DNA of 30,283 nucleotides from an uncultured Rhodoplanes sp. (GTDB taxonomy: Bacteria; Pseudomonadota; Alphaproteobacteria; Rhizobiales; Xanthobacteraceae), in assembly GCA_936924235.1 (NCBI GenBank), contig CAKZHN010000404.1, forward strand, positions 1 to 30,283. The letters run 5' to 3'. The notes under the pieces are model-generated. The model ran no database searches. It worked only from the letters and a program-made list of their open reading frames with translations, and was not told the origin of the DNA. Positions within the stretch are counted from its first letter, which is position 1. Every line of letters begins with the position of its first letter. The position numbers were made by a program, and so were the translations under genes. Positions 16,517-24,640 of the stretch are shown here, in pieces.

Positions 16517-17197
16517 ATGAGCACGGAACCGTATCCCGAGACCAACGTGGATGAATCGGGAGTCGGCCCGCAGCAGACCGAGCAGCGCGGGCCGGAATGG
16601 CCGAAGAAGATTCGGACGCTGACCGCGACCGAGCTCGACCGGCTGACGATCGACGGCGCGGGCCGCTTCTATTGGGACGGCAAGCTCGTCAACTACGAGC
16701 CGCCGATGGGCGCCAAGCCGGTGGCCGACAAGCCGTCCGAGCCGCCTCATGCGCGGCCTGCGGCCGACCCGTTCGACGATCCGTTCACCTTCGATGAATC
16801 GAAGCCGGCGGAGCATGCCGAAGGCGGCGAGCTCGAGCGGACGGACGATGCTCCGGTTCATGCCGTCGCCCATCGCGACGATCATTTCCATGATCTCGAC
16901 GAGGTGCGCACCGTCCAGCATCGGGCCGTGCATCATCACGGCGACATCGGCACGGAGATCACCGAGACCTATGTCGCACCGAGCATCCAGATCCCCGACC
17001 GCATCCGCGTGTCGATGACGCGTTGGCAGTCGCTCGGCGCGATCATCATCGTGCTGTGCCTGATGGTCGGCACGCTCAGTCTCGCGGCCTTCGGCTTCAT
17101 CGCGGTGCACGACTGGGGCTGCCGCGCCGGCCTGATCCACTCGAACTGCCCGGCACCGGGCGGAACGCCCGCGGCGCGCACCGACATTCCGGCCTAG
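16517..17197 (+). CDS. Single-pass membrane protein with YWDGK motif (paralog 1)
   Basis: 226 residues. GGAG lies 6 bases before the ATG. An N-terminal soluble region contains LDRLTIDGAGRFYWDGKLV (YWDGK 52-56). A ~110-residue acidic, His-rich segment follows, with eight His clustered in about 40 residues. One transmembrane helix (about 174-196) comes next, then a short tail with DWGCR (199-203), a second Cys near 214, and the terminal residues DIPA. There is no signal peptide, so the N-terminus is probably cytoplasmic and the two-Cys tail periplasmic. It shares this layout with the next gene. The family has no function known to me. Confidence 0.8.
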   Translation: MSTEPYPETNVDESGVGPQQTEQRGPEWPKKIRTLTATELDRLTIDGAGRFYWDGKLVNYEPPMGAKPVADKPSEPPHARPAADPFDDPFTFDESKPAEHAEGGELERTDDAPVHAVAHRDDHFHDLDEVRTVQHRAVHHHGDIGTEITETYVAPSIQIPDRIRVSMTRWQSLGAIIIVLCLMVGTLSLAAFGFIAVHDWGCRAGLIHSNCPAPGGTPAARTDIPA

Positions 17198-17287
17198 CAC
17201 CGAATCAAGCAGCGGTGATTCGCGTCGATCGCGACCGCGGCCGATCGTGCTTTGACTTCGCAATCGGTCCCGGCATCATGACGCTGG

Positions 17288-17812
17288 ATGAGTCGCTTGT
17301 CGGCCCTTTTCACCGCGCGAAAGCGCACGGAAATTTCGCCAGTTGCGGCGGGCAAACCCGATTTGTCTTCATCCGCTCCGATCGATTCGCCGCCACCCGA
17401 TCTGGAAGACAACGTCTTCAGCCTGGTGCCACAGGATAAATCGTCCGCGGTATCGGAAGGCTCAGGTCTCGCCGCCAGGAAGCCGGCAGGCGACACGGAT
17501 CAGGCGCCATCCGATAAGAGCAACGAGAATGTCCATCCGCTCGCGAATGCGGATCTCAGCAGACTCGCGATCAGCGATGACGGCCGGCTGTACTGGGACG
17601 GCAAGCCGGTCGAGGTCCGCCGCAGCCTGGTCCTGTCACCGGCACAATCGATGATTGCCGGCATCGTCGCGGTGTTCCTGGTGATCGGCGCGATCGGCGC
17701 GGCTATCCAGGCCTCGCTCGCGCTGCGGGATTGGGGCTGCCGGCTCGGCTGGACCGCCAATTATTGCGGCTTGCCCGACAAAGCCCCGCCCCGCCTCGAC
17801 ATTCCGGCCTGA
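17288..17812 (+). CDS. Single-pass membrane protein with YWDGK motif (paralog 2)
   Basis: 174 residues. A disordered N-terminal ~80 residues (Ser/Pro/Asp-rich) is followed by LSRLAISDDGRLYWDGKPV (YWDGK 102-106), one transmembrane helix (about 120-142), DWGCR (148-152), a second Cys (NYCGLPD) and the C-terminus RLDIPA. It aligns with the preceding protein in YWDGK, the helix, DWGCR and DIPA, but lacks the ~100-residue His-rich insert. Tandem duplication followed by divergence is the simplest reading. The two conserved cysteines in the short tail could form a disulfide outside the membrane. The function is unknown. Confidence 0.78.
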   Translation: MSRLSALFTARKRTEISPVAAGKPDLSSSAPIDSPPPDLEDNVFSLVPQDKSSAVSEGSGLAARKPAGDTDQAPSDKSNENVHPLANADLSRLAISDDGRLYWDGKPVEVRRSLVLSPAQSMIAGIVAVFLVIGAIGAAIQASLALRDWGCRLGWTANYCGLPDKAPPRLDIPA

Positions 17813-17860
17813 CCTGTCCGCCTTTGAACCGGACATCTGAGGGTTCCGACTAACGGGAAA

Positions 17861-17877
17861 CGGCCCCGAACGGGCCG
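17861..17877 (+). terminator. Hairpin after the YWDGK paralogs
   Basis: CGGCCC-CGAAC-GGGCCG is a perfect 6-bp GC stem, followed by ATTTGG. It lies 49 bases after the stop of the second YWDGK gene and before the next ribosome binding site. It is a weak intrinsic terminator candidate because the T-run is only three bases. Confidence 0.4.
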
Positions 17878-17922
17878 ATTTGGCCCCCAGGCGGCAAACA
17901 TCAGGGGCCAAGGAGGCGGCCA

Positions 17923-18186
17923 ATGAAGACGGCGATGAGCGAACTCACCCTCGAAGAAGGCCTCGCATTCCGGCGCAAGCTCGCGACGCGATCGAAGTTC
18001 CGGCTCAAGCTGCAGATCAGCGCCGGTGCACTGCTGGCCATCGTCTCGGCGAGCCATGTGCTCTCCGGCCTCGTGGACGGCGACATGGCTTCCAAGGGCC
18101 TGTCGACCTTCGGGCTGGTCATCGGGCTCTACGTCGCGGCGCATTATTCGGTGCTGCTCATCGCCAAGCGCGCGATGCAGGCATAA
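17923..18186 (+). CDS. Small two-pass membrane protein
   Basis: 87 residues with a strong ribosome binding site, AAGGAGG (17909-17915), 7 bases before the ATG. A charged N-terminal cytoplasmic segment (EEGLAFRRKLATRSKFRLK) is followed by two hydrophobic helices at about 31-50 and 61-80, then a short basic tail (AKRAMQA). The helices carry His residues (ASHVLSG, AAHYSV). No family is recognised. It ends 9 bases before the convergent gene at 18196, with no room for a separate terminator. Confidence 0.7.
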   Translation: MKTAMSELTLEEGLAFRRKLATRSKFRLKLQISAGALLAIVSASHVLSGLVDGDMASKGLSTFGLVIGLYVAAHYSVLLIAKRAMQA

Positions 18187-18195
18187 GCGGAGCGC

Positions 18196-18717
18196 TCACA
18201 ACGCTCTTTGATATCGAAATCCTTGATCGTCCGAGCCTGCTGCAAAGCCCATCGCCTCGATCGATTTGTCCTCGGCGGAAAGCGCCAGGAATTGCCTCAA
18301 CTCGCTCGCCGTCTCCTCGTGAGGCAACACCGCCGCAACCTTTTCGAACACAGGCTTCGGATCGCTCCCAATTCTCTGGGCGGCGTCGAAGTGAAGACTG
18401 GCCCGCAACAGACACTCACGCCAATCTTCGAGCCCTCCGGCCAGTCCCAAGGCTACAAGCCCGAGAAAGAGAAAGTCGTCCTTGCGTTCCCGGACTGCCA
18501 GGGACGCCATCCTCTCGCTGTAGGCCAGAAGGATGCGGCTTTGTTCGTCTGTCATCTGCGCGGCGGATGCCTTGCGCAGGCTCCCGTCGAGCTCGATCCA
18601 GGTTCGGAGAAGCTGACTGATCTCCTTGTCCCGCGGCTTCGGGATCGGCAGGCGGCCGTAGCCGCGATTGCTGTCGAGGCTCAGCCAACTGGCAGATGAG
18701 AAAAGATCGTCGCTCAT
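18196..18717 (-). CDS. Hypothetical helical protein
   Basis: 173 residues from the ATG at 18717; a GTG at 18723 overlapping the upstream stop codon is the alternative. The protein is soluble and mostly helical, with a distinctive N-terminus (DLFSSASWLSLDSNRGYGRLPIPKP) and a hydrophobic core segment (FLFLGLVALGLAGGLEDWRE). No signal peptide, metal site or catalytic motif is evident. The start abuts the stop of the SDR upstream (18720-18722), so the two are probably translated from one transcript. Function unknown. Confidence 0.7.
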   Translation of the reverse strand: MSDDLFSSASWLSLDSNRGYGRLPIPKPRDKEISQLLRTWIELDGSLRKASAAQMTDEQSRILLAYSERMASLAVRERKDDFLFLGLVALGLAGGLEDWRECLLRASLHFDAAQRIGSDPKPVFEKVAAVLPHEETASELRQFLALSAEDKSIEAMGFAAGSDDQGFRYQRAL

Positions 18718-18719
18718 GA

Positions 18720-19496
18720 TCACACCACCGGCGAGCGGCCGCCGTCGACATTGGTCGCGGTGCCGGTGATGTAGCCGCCCTGCTCGGACACGAGGAAGCA
18801 GGCCAGGTTGGCGAATTCTTCCGCCTTGCCGGCGCGGCCGAGCGGAATCTCCTTCTCGCGCGCCTTGTAGTAGTCCTCAATCGGCACGTTGGCGCGCTTC
18901 GCCGCCTGCACATGCTGGTCGGCCTCGATGAAGCCCACCAGCATCGCGTTGACCAGCACGTTGAAGGGCGCGAACTCCGCCGACAGCGCCTTGGTCATCG
19001 CCATGCCGGCGGCGCGCGACACCGAGGTCGGCATGCTGTTCGGCCGCGGCGCCTTGGCGCCGATGTTGAGCACGTTGATGATGCGGCCCCAGCGCCGCTC
19101 CTTCATCTGCGGCGCCACGTGACGGATGAGCCTGACCGCTGCGAACAGCTTCTGCTCGATGTCGTCGTGGAGGATCTCGTCGGTCACCTTCTCGAACGGC
19201 ATGGCGCGCGACGTGCCGGCATTGTTGACGATAATGTCGACCTTGCCGAAGGCCTTCATCACCTCGTCATACGCGCGCGCAATGTCGGCCGCCTTGCCGA
19301 CATCGGCCGCGACTCCAATGACGCGGGCCTTGGCCGATTTCTTGATCGCCGCGACCGCCTCGTCGAGCGTTTCCTTGCCGCGCGCCAGGATCGCGACGTC
19401 GGCGCCCGACGCCGCGAAGCGGGTGGCGACGGCGAGCCCGATGCCCTTGCTGCCGCCGGTGACGATGGCGGAGCGGCCCTGCAAGCTGATTTCCAT
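18720..19496 (-). CDS. Divergent SDR family protein lacking the canonical catalytic residues
   Basis: 258 residues with a full SDR fold: TGGSKGIG (13-20), an NNAG motif (91-94) and the C-terminal GGYITGTATNVDGG. The active-site stretch is altered. Where classical SDRs have Ser, Tyr and Lys, this protein has Asn144 (INVLN), Thr157 and Arg161 (PTSVSRAAG). NAD(P) binding looks intact but ordinary SDR chemistry is doubtful. I have the impression that a subgroup of proteobacterial SDRs shares PTSVSR, so this may be a conserved subfamily and not a decayed gene. The reading frame is clean. Confidence 0.85.
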   Translation of the reverse strand: MEISLQGRSAIVTGGSKGIGLAVATRFAASGADVAILARGKETLDEAVAAIKKSAKARVIGVAADVGKAADIARAYDEVMKAFGKVDIIVNNAGTSRAMPFEKVTDEILHDDIEQKLFAAVRLIRHVAPQMKERRWGRIINVLNIGAKAPRPNSMPTSVSRAAGMAMTKALSAEFAPFNVLVNAMLVGFIEADQHVQAAKRANVPIEDYYKAREKEIPLGRAGKAEEFANLACFLVSEQGGYITGTATNVDGGRSPVV

Positions 19497-19568
19497 GACG
19501 TTCTCCCGGACAACCGCCCGCGCGGCGGCAGGACAAGGTTATTGGGCGGAACGCGCAGCGACAACGGG

Positions 19569-20171
19569 TCAGAGTGTCGTAGCGGCCTTCCGAGCCACGA
19601 TGCGATGGATTTTCCGCCCCGACGACAGGCTCACCGGTTCGTCGTCGAGCAGCATCGTCGCACTGCCGAGCGCGGCGCGAGCGAGGCCGCTGTCGAAGGC
19701 GGTGTAAAGCCGCCCCGCCTGATCGCGCAGGTCGGCGCCTTCGGTGACGCGCCAGCTCAGGTAGAGAATGCCGTCCGGCTTCAGCAGCGCCATCAGTCGC
19801 TGCACGGCCTGCGCGATCTGCTCGCGCGGCAGGTGCATGATCACGGTCTCGCACAGCACGTTGTCGAAGCGGGCTTCCGGCAGGCCAGAGAGGTCGGGCA
19901 GCAACGCGCGCTCGAACCGTAGCGCCGGATAGCGCTGCCGCGCCTCGCCCAACAGCGCCTCGGAGGCGTCATAGCCGACCGGATCGAAGCCGTTTGCGGC
20001 GAGAAACGCCGCCTCGCGGCCGCTGCCGCAGCCGATGTCGGCAGTGCGCCCGGCGGCGTGGAAAAAACGCCGCACCAGCGCGTGAAGGTCTGATGGCGGC
20101 GGCTGCTCGTGCCAGTCCCTGGCGAAACCCGCGGCGCCCTCGTCGTAGGCCGCGAGCGTCTTTCGATCCAT
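19569..20171 (-). CDS. Class I SAM-dependent methyltransferase
   Basis: 200 residues. Motif I is TADIGCGSGREAAFLAANGF, followed by the acidic loop GYDAS and a post-II stretch FDNVLCETVIMHLP typical of Methyltransf_11/25 proteins. The substrate is unknown. Its ATG overlaps the stop of the diguanylate cyclase gene in a TGATG arrangement, which implies translational coupling. The C-terminus (SSGRKIHRIVARKA) lacks any membrane segment. The next gene downstream on this strand, the SDR, starts 72 bases later. Confidence 0.85.
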   Translation of the reverse strand: MDRKTLAAYDEGAAGFARDWHEQPPPSDLHALVRRFFHAAGRTADIGCGSGREAAFLAANGFDPVGYDASEALLGEARQRYPALRFERALLPDLSGLPEARFDNVLCETVIMHLPREQIAQAVQRLMALLKPDGILYLSWRVTEGADLRDQAGRLYTAFDSGLARAALGSATMLLDDEPVSLSSGRKIHRIVARKAATTL

Positions 20172-21388
20172 CAGCCCGCCGCCAGCGCGCCGCCGCCGCC
20201 CGAGGCCATGCGCGCCGCGAAGTCGCTCAGCGTCGGACCGCTCGACACCTCGACACGATTGCGGCCCGCGCGCTTCGCCGCATAGACGGCGCCGTCGGCC
20301 TGCCGGATCAGCACGTCGAGGTCGTAGCCGAACTCATCCGTCGAGGCGATGCCGATGCTGACCGTGGCCTTGGCCGGCATGCCCGCGACGATCACCGACG
20401 CTGCCTCGACCTGCTGGCGGATGCGCTCGGCGACGCGCATCGCCTGCTCGGTGCCGGTGTAAGGCAGCAGGCAGCAGAACTCCTCGCCGCCCATGCGGAA
20501 CAGGAAATCGGTCGGCCGGATGCAGGAGTTCACCAGGCCGACGAAGCAGGTCAGCACGTCGTCGCCGCCGGAATGGCCGAAGCGGTCATTCAGCGCCTTG
20601 AAGTGGTCGAGATCGAGGAACAGCAGCGACAACGTCGCGTCCTCGTGGCTGTGCCGCGAGATCAGCCGCTCGCCGCGCGCCATGAAGGCCCGGCGGTTGA
20701 GCGCGCCGGTCAGCGGATCGGTCTGCGCCTTGGTGCGCTGCTCGAGCTCGAGCCGCTCCTTCGACATCGCCACCACCAGCACCACCAACAGGAAGGTGTG
20801 GCCGAACACGATCAGGTTGAACGCGCCGAGCCAGCCCGGCTGCATCGGCAACGCGCCGAACGGAAACGGCATGACCTGCATCAGCGGGATCCGCAGCGCG
20901 AAGAACAGCGCCAGCGACCCCAGGATCACGATCACCGGCCAGCGCGACGACAGCGCCTCGCGCCGGCCGCGCCAGCATTCCCAACAGGCCATGGCGAACA
21001 TCGACGTGATCAGGGTCGACGACAGTGCAATGCGAAATTCGATGTTGTGGATGAAGCCCGGCACCAAGCAAATCGCAAGCCAGAAGCCCGGCGCGGCCAG
21101 CACCGGAAGCCACTGCGCCTGCCGCTTCTCGAAGGTCCGCGCGCCCTGCCAGGTGCAGGCCACCGCCGTCAGCATGAAGGCATTGCCGACGCCGAGCGTG
21201 AGATAGTTCTCGATCGTGGTGCGCAGCATGAACAGCGCGGCGGTCACGCTGCCGAGCGCCAGCGCCGCGCCCCACCAGATGAACCACGACGAGGTGCGGT
21301 TCTTCAGCCAGTAGACGGCGAACAGCCCACCAAGCACCAGCTTGATGGACAGGGCGAACAGCAGAACGGTGAACGAATCAATCTGCAT
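20171..21388 (-). CDS. Membrane diguanylate cyclase (GGDEF domain)
   Basis: 405 residues. The first ~210 residues hold five to six hydrophobic helices with short loops and no recognised sensor domain. The GGDEF domain begins with TDPLTGALNRRAF. The active-site signature is GGEEF (300-304). A canonical inhibitory I-site RxxD (RPTD, 291-294) stands five residues before it, so feedback inhibition by c-di-GMP is expected. It should synthesise c-di-GMP from GTP. A glycine/alanine tail (SGGGGALAAG) ends the protein. It is the first gene of a pair coupled to a methyltransferase. Confidence 0.92.
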   Translation of the reverse strand: MQIDSFTVLLFALSIKLVLGGLFAVYWLKNRTSSWFIWWGAALALGSVTAALFMLRTTIENYLTLGVGNAFMLTAVACTWQGARTFEKRQAQWLPVLAAPGFWLAICLVPGFIHNIEFRIALSSTLITSMFAMACWECWRGRREALSSRWPVIVILGSLALFFALRIPLMQVMPFPFGALPMQPGWLGAFNLIVFGHTFLLVVLVVAMSKERLELEQRTKAQTDPLTGALNRRAFMARGERLISRHSHEDATLSLLFLDLDHFKALNDRFGHSGGDDVLTCFVGLVNSCIRPTDFLFRMGGEEFCCLLPYTGTEQAMRVAERIRQQVEAASVIVAGMPAKATVSIGIASTDEFGYDLDVLIRQADGAVYAAKRAGRNRVEVSSGPTLSDFAARMASGGGGALAAG

Positions 21389-21480
21389 GGCGCGATGCGC
21401 GACCCCCCTCGCGAATCGGCCGACAGTTTAGCGGAAGCAGGCGATAAACCTTCACGAATTTCGCGTCCGGCCCGTTCGAC

Positions 21481-21834
21481 TCAGCCCCCGAGCGCATCCT
21501 CATAAGCCTCCGGCTTGAATCCGACAAGAATGCGCCCGCCGCCGAGATCGAGCACCGGACGCTTGATCATGGATGGCTGTTCCAGCATCAGCGTGATGGC
21601 TTTTTTCTCATCGACGCCGGCCTTGGCCTTGTCGGGCAGCTTGCGGAACGTCTGGCCGGCGCGGTTCAGGAGCGTCTCCCAGCCGGCCTTTTTCGACCAG
21701 CGCTCCAGCCGCTCGCGGTCGATGCCGCTCGTTTTGTAGTCGTGGAAGCCGTATTCGACGCCATGCTTGTCGAGCCAGGCCCTCGCCTTCTTCATGGTGT
21801 CGCAGTTCTTGATGCCGTAGATGGTGATCGCCAC
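21481..21834 (-). CDS. ArsC-family reductase, YffB-like
   Basis: 117 residues, thioredoxin-like fold of the ArsC/Spx family. The N-terminus ITIYGIKNCDTMKKARAWLD carries the single Cys11, and SMIKRPVL provides the family Arg. It matches the YffB branch, whose members are often annotated as arsenate reductase-like but whose substrate is unclear. No ars operon genes are nearby, so an arsenic role is not supported by context. It is a complete gene of typical length, 92 bases upstream of the diguanylate cyclase on the same strand. Confidence 0.88.
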   Translation of the reverse strand: MAITIYGIKNCDTMKKARAWLDKHGVEYGFHDYKTSGIDRERLERWSKKAGWETLLNRAGQTFRKLPDKAKAGVDEKKAITLMLEQPSMIKRPVLDLGGGRILVGFKPEAYEDALGG

Positions 21835-21929
21835 GTCGATGCTCCGCCGATTCTCTCTATTCTACCTGCTGTTCTCATCCGTCAGGGCCGAAGATTTCAC
21901 AGCCGGATTTCGTTCGATCCCCGTTGCAA

Positions 21930-22409
21930 TCAAGCCACGCCGCTCGATCGTTCGTTCATGTACGCGACCAGGTTGTCGAGGGTCTGCGACGTGCCGGTGT
22001 CGACGCCCGCCTTGATGAACTGCTCCAGATGCTCGGCGGAACGGCATTCGATCTCCACCGTCATCCGGGTCTTGCCCGCGGCAGCGCCAAGCGTGATTCG
22101 TCCCGTGGCTCCGAGCGCTTCGAAAACGAGTCGATCGGGCGGCGATATCTCGCGATAGGTTCCGGCAAATGGCAGTTCGGGATGGGCCTTGGTGACGAAC
22201 CTGAAGCCGCCGCCAACCCGGAGGTCGATTTCGCAAACAGTCAGAGGATGGCCGTCGCAATCCCACCAGCGGGTCACGTGCTCGGGCTTGGTCCAGGCTT
22301 CGAACACCTCGGCGCGCGAGGCGTCGAAAGTGCGAGCCAGCCTGATCGTATGCGCGGCACGGTCGACTTCGAAGTCGGTCTGCCCCATCACTCCGGAACG
22401 CGGCGGCAT
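21930..22409 (-). CDS. SRPBCC (AHSA1-like) domain protein
   Basis: 159 residues. AHSA1/SRPBCC features are ARTFDASRAEVFEAWTKPEH, VTRWW, a GGGFRF strand and a C-terminal helix (GTSQTLDNLVAYM) with the usual Leu-rich closing pattern. The ATG at 22409 has GGAGG 6 bases upstream; ATG 22388 is an alternative. Such proteins bind hydrophobic ligands. They are frequently encoded next to ArsR regulators, none of which is present here. It is divergent from the DHA2 MFS gene, with about 155 bases between. Confidence 0.85.
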   Translation of the reverse strand: MPPRSGVMGQTDFEVDRAAHTIRLARTFDASRAEVFEAWTKPEHVTRWWDCDGHPLTVCEIDLRVGGGFRFVTKAHPELPFAGTYREISPPDRLVFEALGATGRITLGAAAGKTRMTVEIECRSAEHLEQFIKAGVDTGTSQTLDNLVAYMNERSSGVA

Positions 22410-22564
22410 TTCACTCCTCCGATCATTGTGTGCACGCGATCAGATGGTTCCTTCGCGCGGAACCGAACACGGACCCTGTCTGCTGTTGCCAGAAATCGGG
22501 TTGGGGCGCCACCGCTCCGTCGCCATATCGCGTTCGATCCCCGGACTGTGCTGGAGACGAACCG

Positions 22565-23986
22565 ATGTTCATGGCCGAATCCACCAACGCGTCGCACCGC
22601 TCGCATCCGACGCTCGTCCTGCTGGCGATGTCGCTCGGCGTGCTGGTCGCGCAGATCGACACCTCGGTCGTCAGCCTGGCGGTGAAGCGGATCGGCGCCG
22701 ACCTTGGCGCGGGTGTCAGCGCGATGCAGTGGATCATCGACGCCTACAACCTGACCTATGCCAGCCTGCTGCTGACCGGCGGCACGCTCGGCGACCTCTA
22801 CGGCCGCCGGCGGATCTTCGTGCTCGGCATCCTGCTGTTCACGGCGGGCACGGTGATCTGCGCGATCGCGCCGAACGGTCCGGTGCTGATCGCTGGGCGC
22901 GCCATCAGCGGCTTCGGCGCAGCGCTGGAGCTGCCGATGTCGCTCGTGCTCCTGACGCTCGCCTATCCGGAGGAGAAGTCGCGCGCGCACGCGCTTGGCA
23001 TCTGGGCGAGCTGCAACGGCCTCGCCTTCGTCATCGGTCCGACGCTCGGCGGCTTCCTGGTCGACAGCGTCGGCTGGCGCAGCATCTTCTACCTGATCCT
23101 GCCGGTCTGCGCGGCCACGCTGCTGCTCACGTCCGCGGCGGTGCCGGAGAGCGCGGAGCCACGTGGCCGCAAGCTCGACCTGACCGGCCAGGCGCTCGCG
23201 GCCTTGGCGCTCGGCGGCCTCGCCTTTGCGGCGATCGAAGGTGCGCATTGGGGATGGCTGTCCGCGCCGATCCTGGCGATCACAGCCGCCGCCGTGATCG
23301 CCGGCATCGCGCTGTTTGCCGTCGAAGCGCGGCTCGACGGCGCCATGATCCCGGTCGCGTTGTTCCGGAACGGCGTGTTCTCCTCGGCGCTCGCGATCGC
23401 CGGACTGATGACGTTCGGCATGTACGCGCTGCTGTTCCTGATGCCGCTGTACTTCCAGACGCTGCGCGGCGACAGCGCGTTCTGGGCCGGCCTGCAGATG
23501 CTGCCTTTGTCGGTGAGCTTCGTCGTGGTGTCGCAGCTCGCCGGCTATGCCAGCAACGCGGTCGGCCCGCGCGTCCTCATGACGGCCGGCATGGCCTGCA
23601 TGGGCCTCGGCGAAGTGCTGCTGGCCTTCGTCGGCGAGCAGACCGCGGCCTGGATGATCGCAGCGGCCTTCGTCGTGGTCGGCATCGGCCTCGGCCTGAA
23701 CACCAGCCCGGTCAACGGCGTCGCGGTCGCCGCCGTGCCGCAGGCCCGGTCCGGCACCGCGTCGGGCCTCCTCAACACCGGCCGCATGATCGGCGCCACC
23801 ATGGGCATCGCCATTCTCGGCGCGCTGTTTGCGGCGTTTGCCGGACCGGAGGGTGCCGCTGGCGCAGGCTTCCTTCCGGGCCTGCGCGCCGCGATGCTGG
23901 TCGGCGGCAGCGGCGAGCTGATCGGCGCGGTGGTCGCGTTTGCCTTCATCCGCTCGGATTCTCTCAAGCGGAAGCCCGCGCATTAA
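22565..23986 (+). CDS. MFS transporter, DHA2 family (14-helix drug/H+ antiporter type)
   Basis: 473 residues with about 14 hydrophobic helices. Motifs are LVAQIDTSVVSLA in helix 1, WIIDAYNLTYASLLLTGG, the loop motif LGDLYGRRRIF, and motif C (GPTLGGFLVDS). The start is ATG 22565, with GGAG 8 bases upstream; longer upstream frames are rejected. DHA2 pumps export drugs or dyes, but the substrate is not predictable. Its stop codon overlaps the convergent ThpR-like gene's stop within the four bases TTAA (23983-23986), so there is no terminator between them. Confidence 0.92.
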   Translation: MFMAESTNASHRSHPTLVLLAMSLGVLVAQIDTSVVSLAVKRIGADLGAGVSAMQWIIDAYNLTYASLLLTGGTLGDLYGRRRIFVLGILLFTAGTVICAIAPNGPVLIAGRAISGFGAALELPMSLVLLTLAYPEEKSRAHALGIWASCNGLAFVIGPTLGGFLVDSVGWRSIFYLILPVCAATLLLTSAAVPESAEPRGRKLDLTGQALAALALGGLAFAAIEGAHWGWLSAPILAITAAAVIAGIALFAVEARLDGAMIPVALFRNGVFSSALAIAGLMTFGMYALLFLMPLYFQTLRGDSAFWAGLQMLPLSVSFVVVSQLAGYASNAVGPRVLMTAGMACMGLGEVLLAFVGEQTAAWMIAAAFVVVGIGLGLNTSPVNGVAVAAVPQARSGTASGLLNTGRMIGATMGIAILGALFAAFAGPEGAAGAGFLPGLRAAMLVGGSGELIGAVVAFAFIRSDSLKRKPAH

Positions 23987-24603
23987 TTCATGCTCGACCG
24001 GCTTCGATCCTCGCGCCGGAGCGGCCAGCTCTCGATCACGTGGTATCGCGTGAGCCATCGCTCGCTGTGAATGAGTACGACTTTGTCGACCGCAAAGCGG
24101 ATCGGCTCAATCGCCTGCATGGGAATCGCCCGCGACCCGTAAGACAGCGTCATGTGCGGCGTGAAATCCTCCGCCGCGCGTAGACCGATTTTCTTCATCG
24201 CCGCGCCAAGCGTTCTGTGAAGCTCCGACAGAACATCTCCCTCGATGAGCAAAACCAACGGCCGCGTGCGCGGCTCGCCCGCGCTCTGCGTCACACCTTC
24301 AAAGCTTTTGACAAACCGGGCCGTCAGTTCGAATGGCCCCATCGAGATGGCGGCCCCGGCCTGCCTCGCTGCATAGAGGTCCTTCGTTCGCAGCCGGGGG
24401 AAATCTCCAACATGGTGCAGCGATACATGCAGACGCTCCGGCTTGAGCGGTCTGCCCTCCCAGCGTTTCTCTGCGATGAACTGCTGCCTGAAACGGTCGA
24501 TGCGGAGGGCTGTTTCGTCGTCGGGAAACAGGCCGAAGAACAGCGTCTCCGGCCGTTTGGGCCTCGCAGGCAAGTCCCGATAGAACTCGAATACGCCCTG
24601 CAT
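23983..24603 (-). CDS. 2'-5' RNA ligase family protein (ThpR/LigT-like)
   Basis: 206 residues with the two HxT/S motifs that define 2H phosphoesterases: HVSL (His59) and HMTL (His150). Flanking segments RPETLFFGLFPDDE and KPERLHVSLHHVGDF match ThpR-like RNA 2',3'-cyclic phosphodiesterases. GGGAG lies 7 bases before the ATG. The upstream gap holds a promoter-like pair, TTGATA and TCTAAC, with a LexA-like box between them, so SOS control is a plausible inference. In vivo roles of this family in bacteria are poorly defined. An RNA or cyclic-nucleotide substrate is possible. Confidence 0.88.
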   Translation of the reverse strand: MQGVFEFYRDLPARPKRPETLFFGLFPDDETALRIDRFRQQFIAEKRWEGRPLKPERLHVSLHHVGDFPRLRTKDLYAARQAGAAISMGPFELTARFVKSFEGVTQSAGEPRTRPLVLLIEGDVLSELHRTLGAAMKKIGLRAAEDFTPHMTLSYGSRAIPMQAIEPIRFAVDKVVLIHSERWLTRYHVIESWPLRREDRSRSSMN

Positions 24604-24640
24604 ACGCTTGCTCCCGCAACAGCAGTCCTCCCGCTCTGAC

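Noticed and set aside
21481..21834. Arsenate resistance gene arsC
   Set aside because: The YGIKNCDT start is of the YffB branch, and no other arsenic genes are present.
22388..24058. Long minus-strand open frame (556 codons) opposite the DHA2 MFS gene
   Set aside because: It is antisense to a clear transporter, has a repetitive Arg/Glu/His/Asp composition typical of high-GC shadow frames, and has no domain or ribosome binding site.
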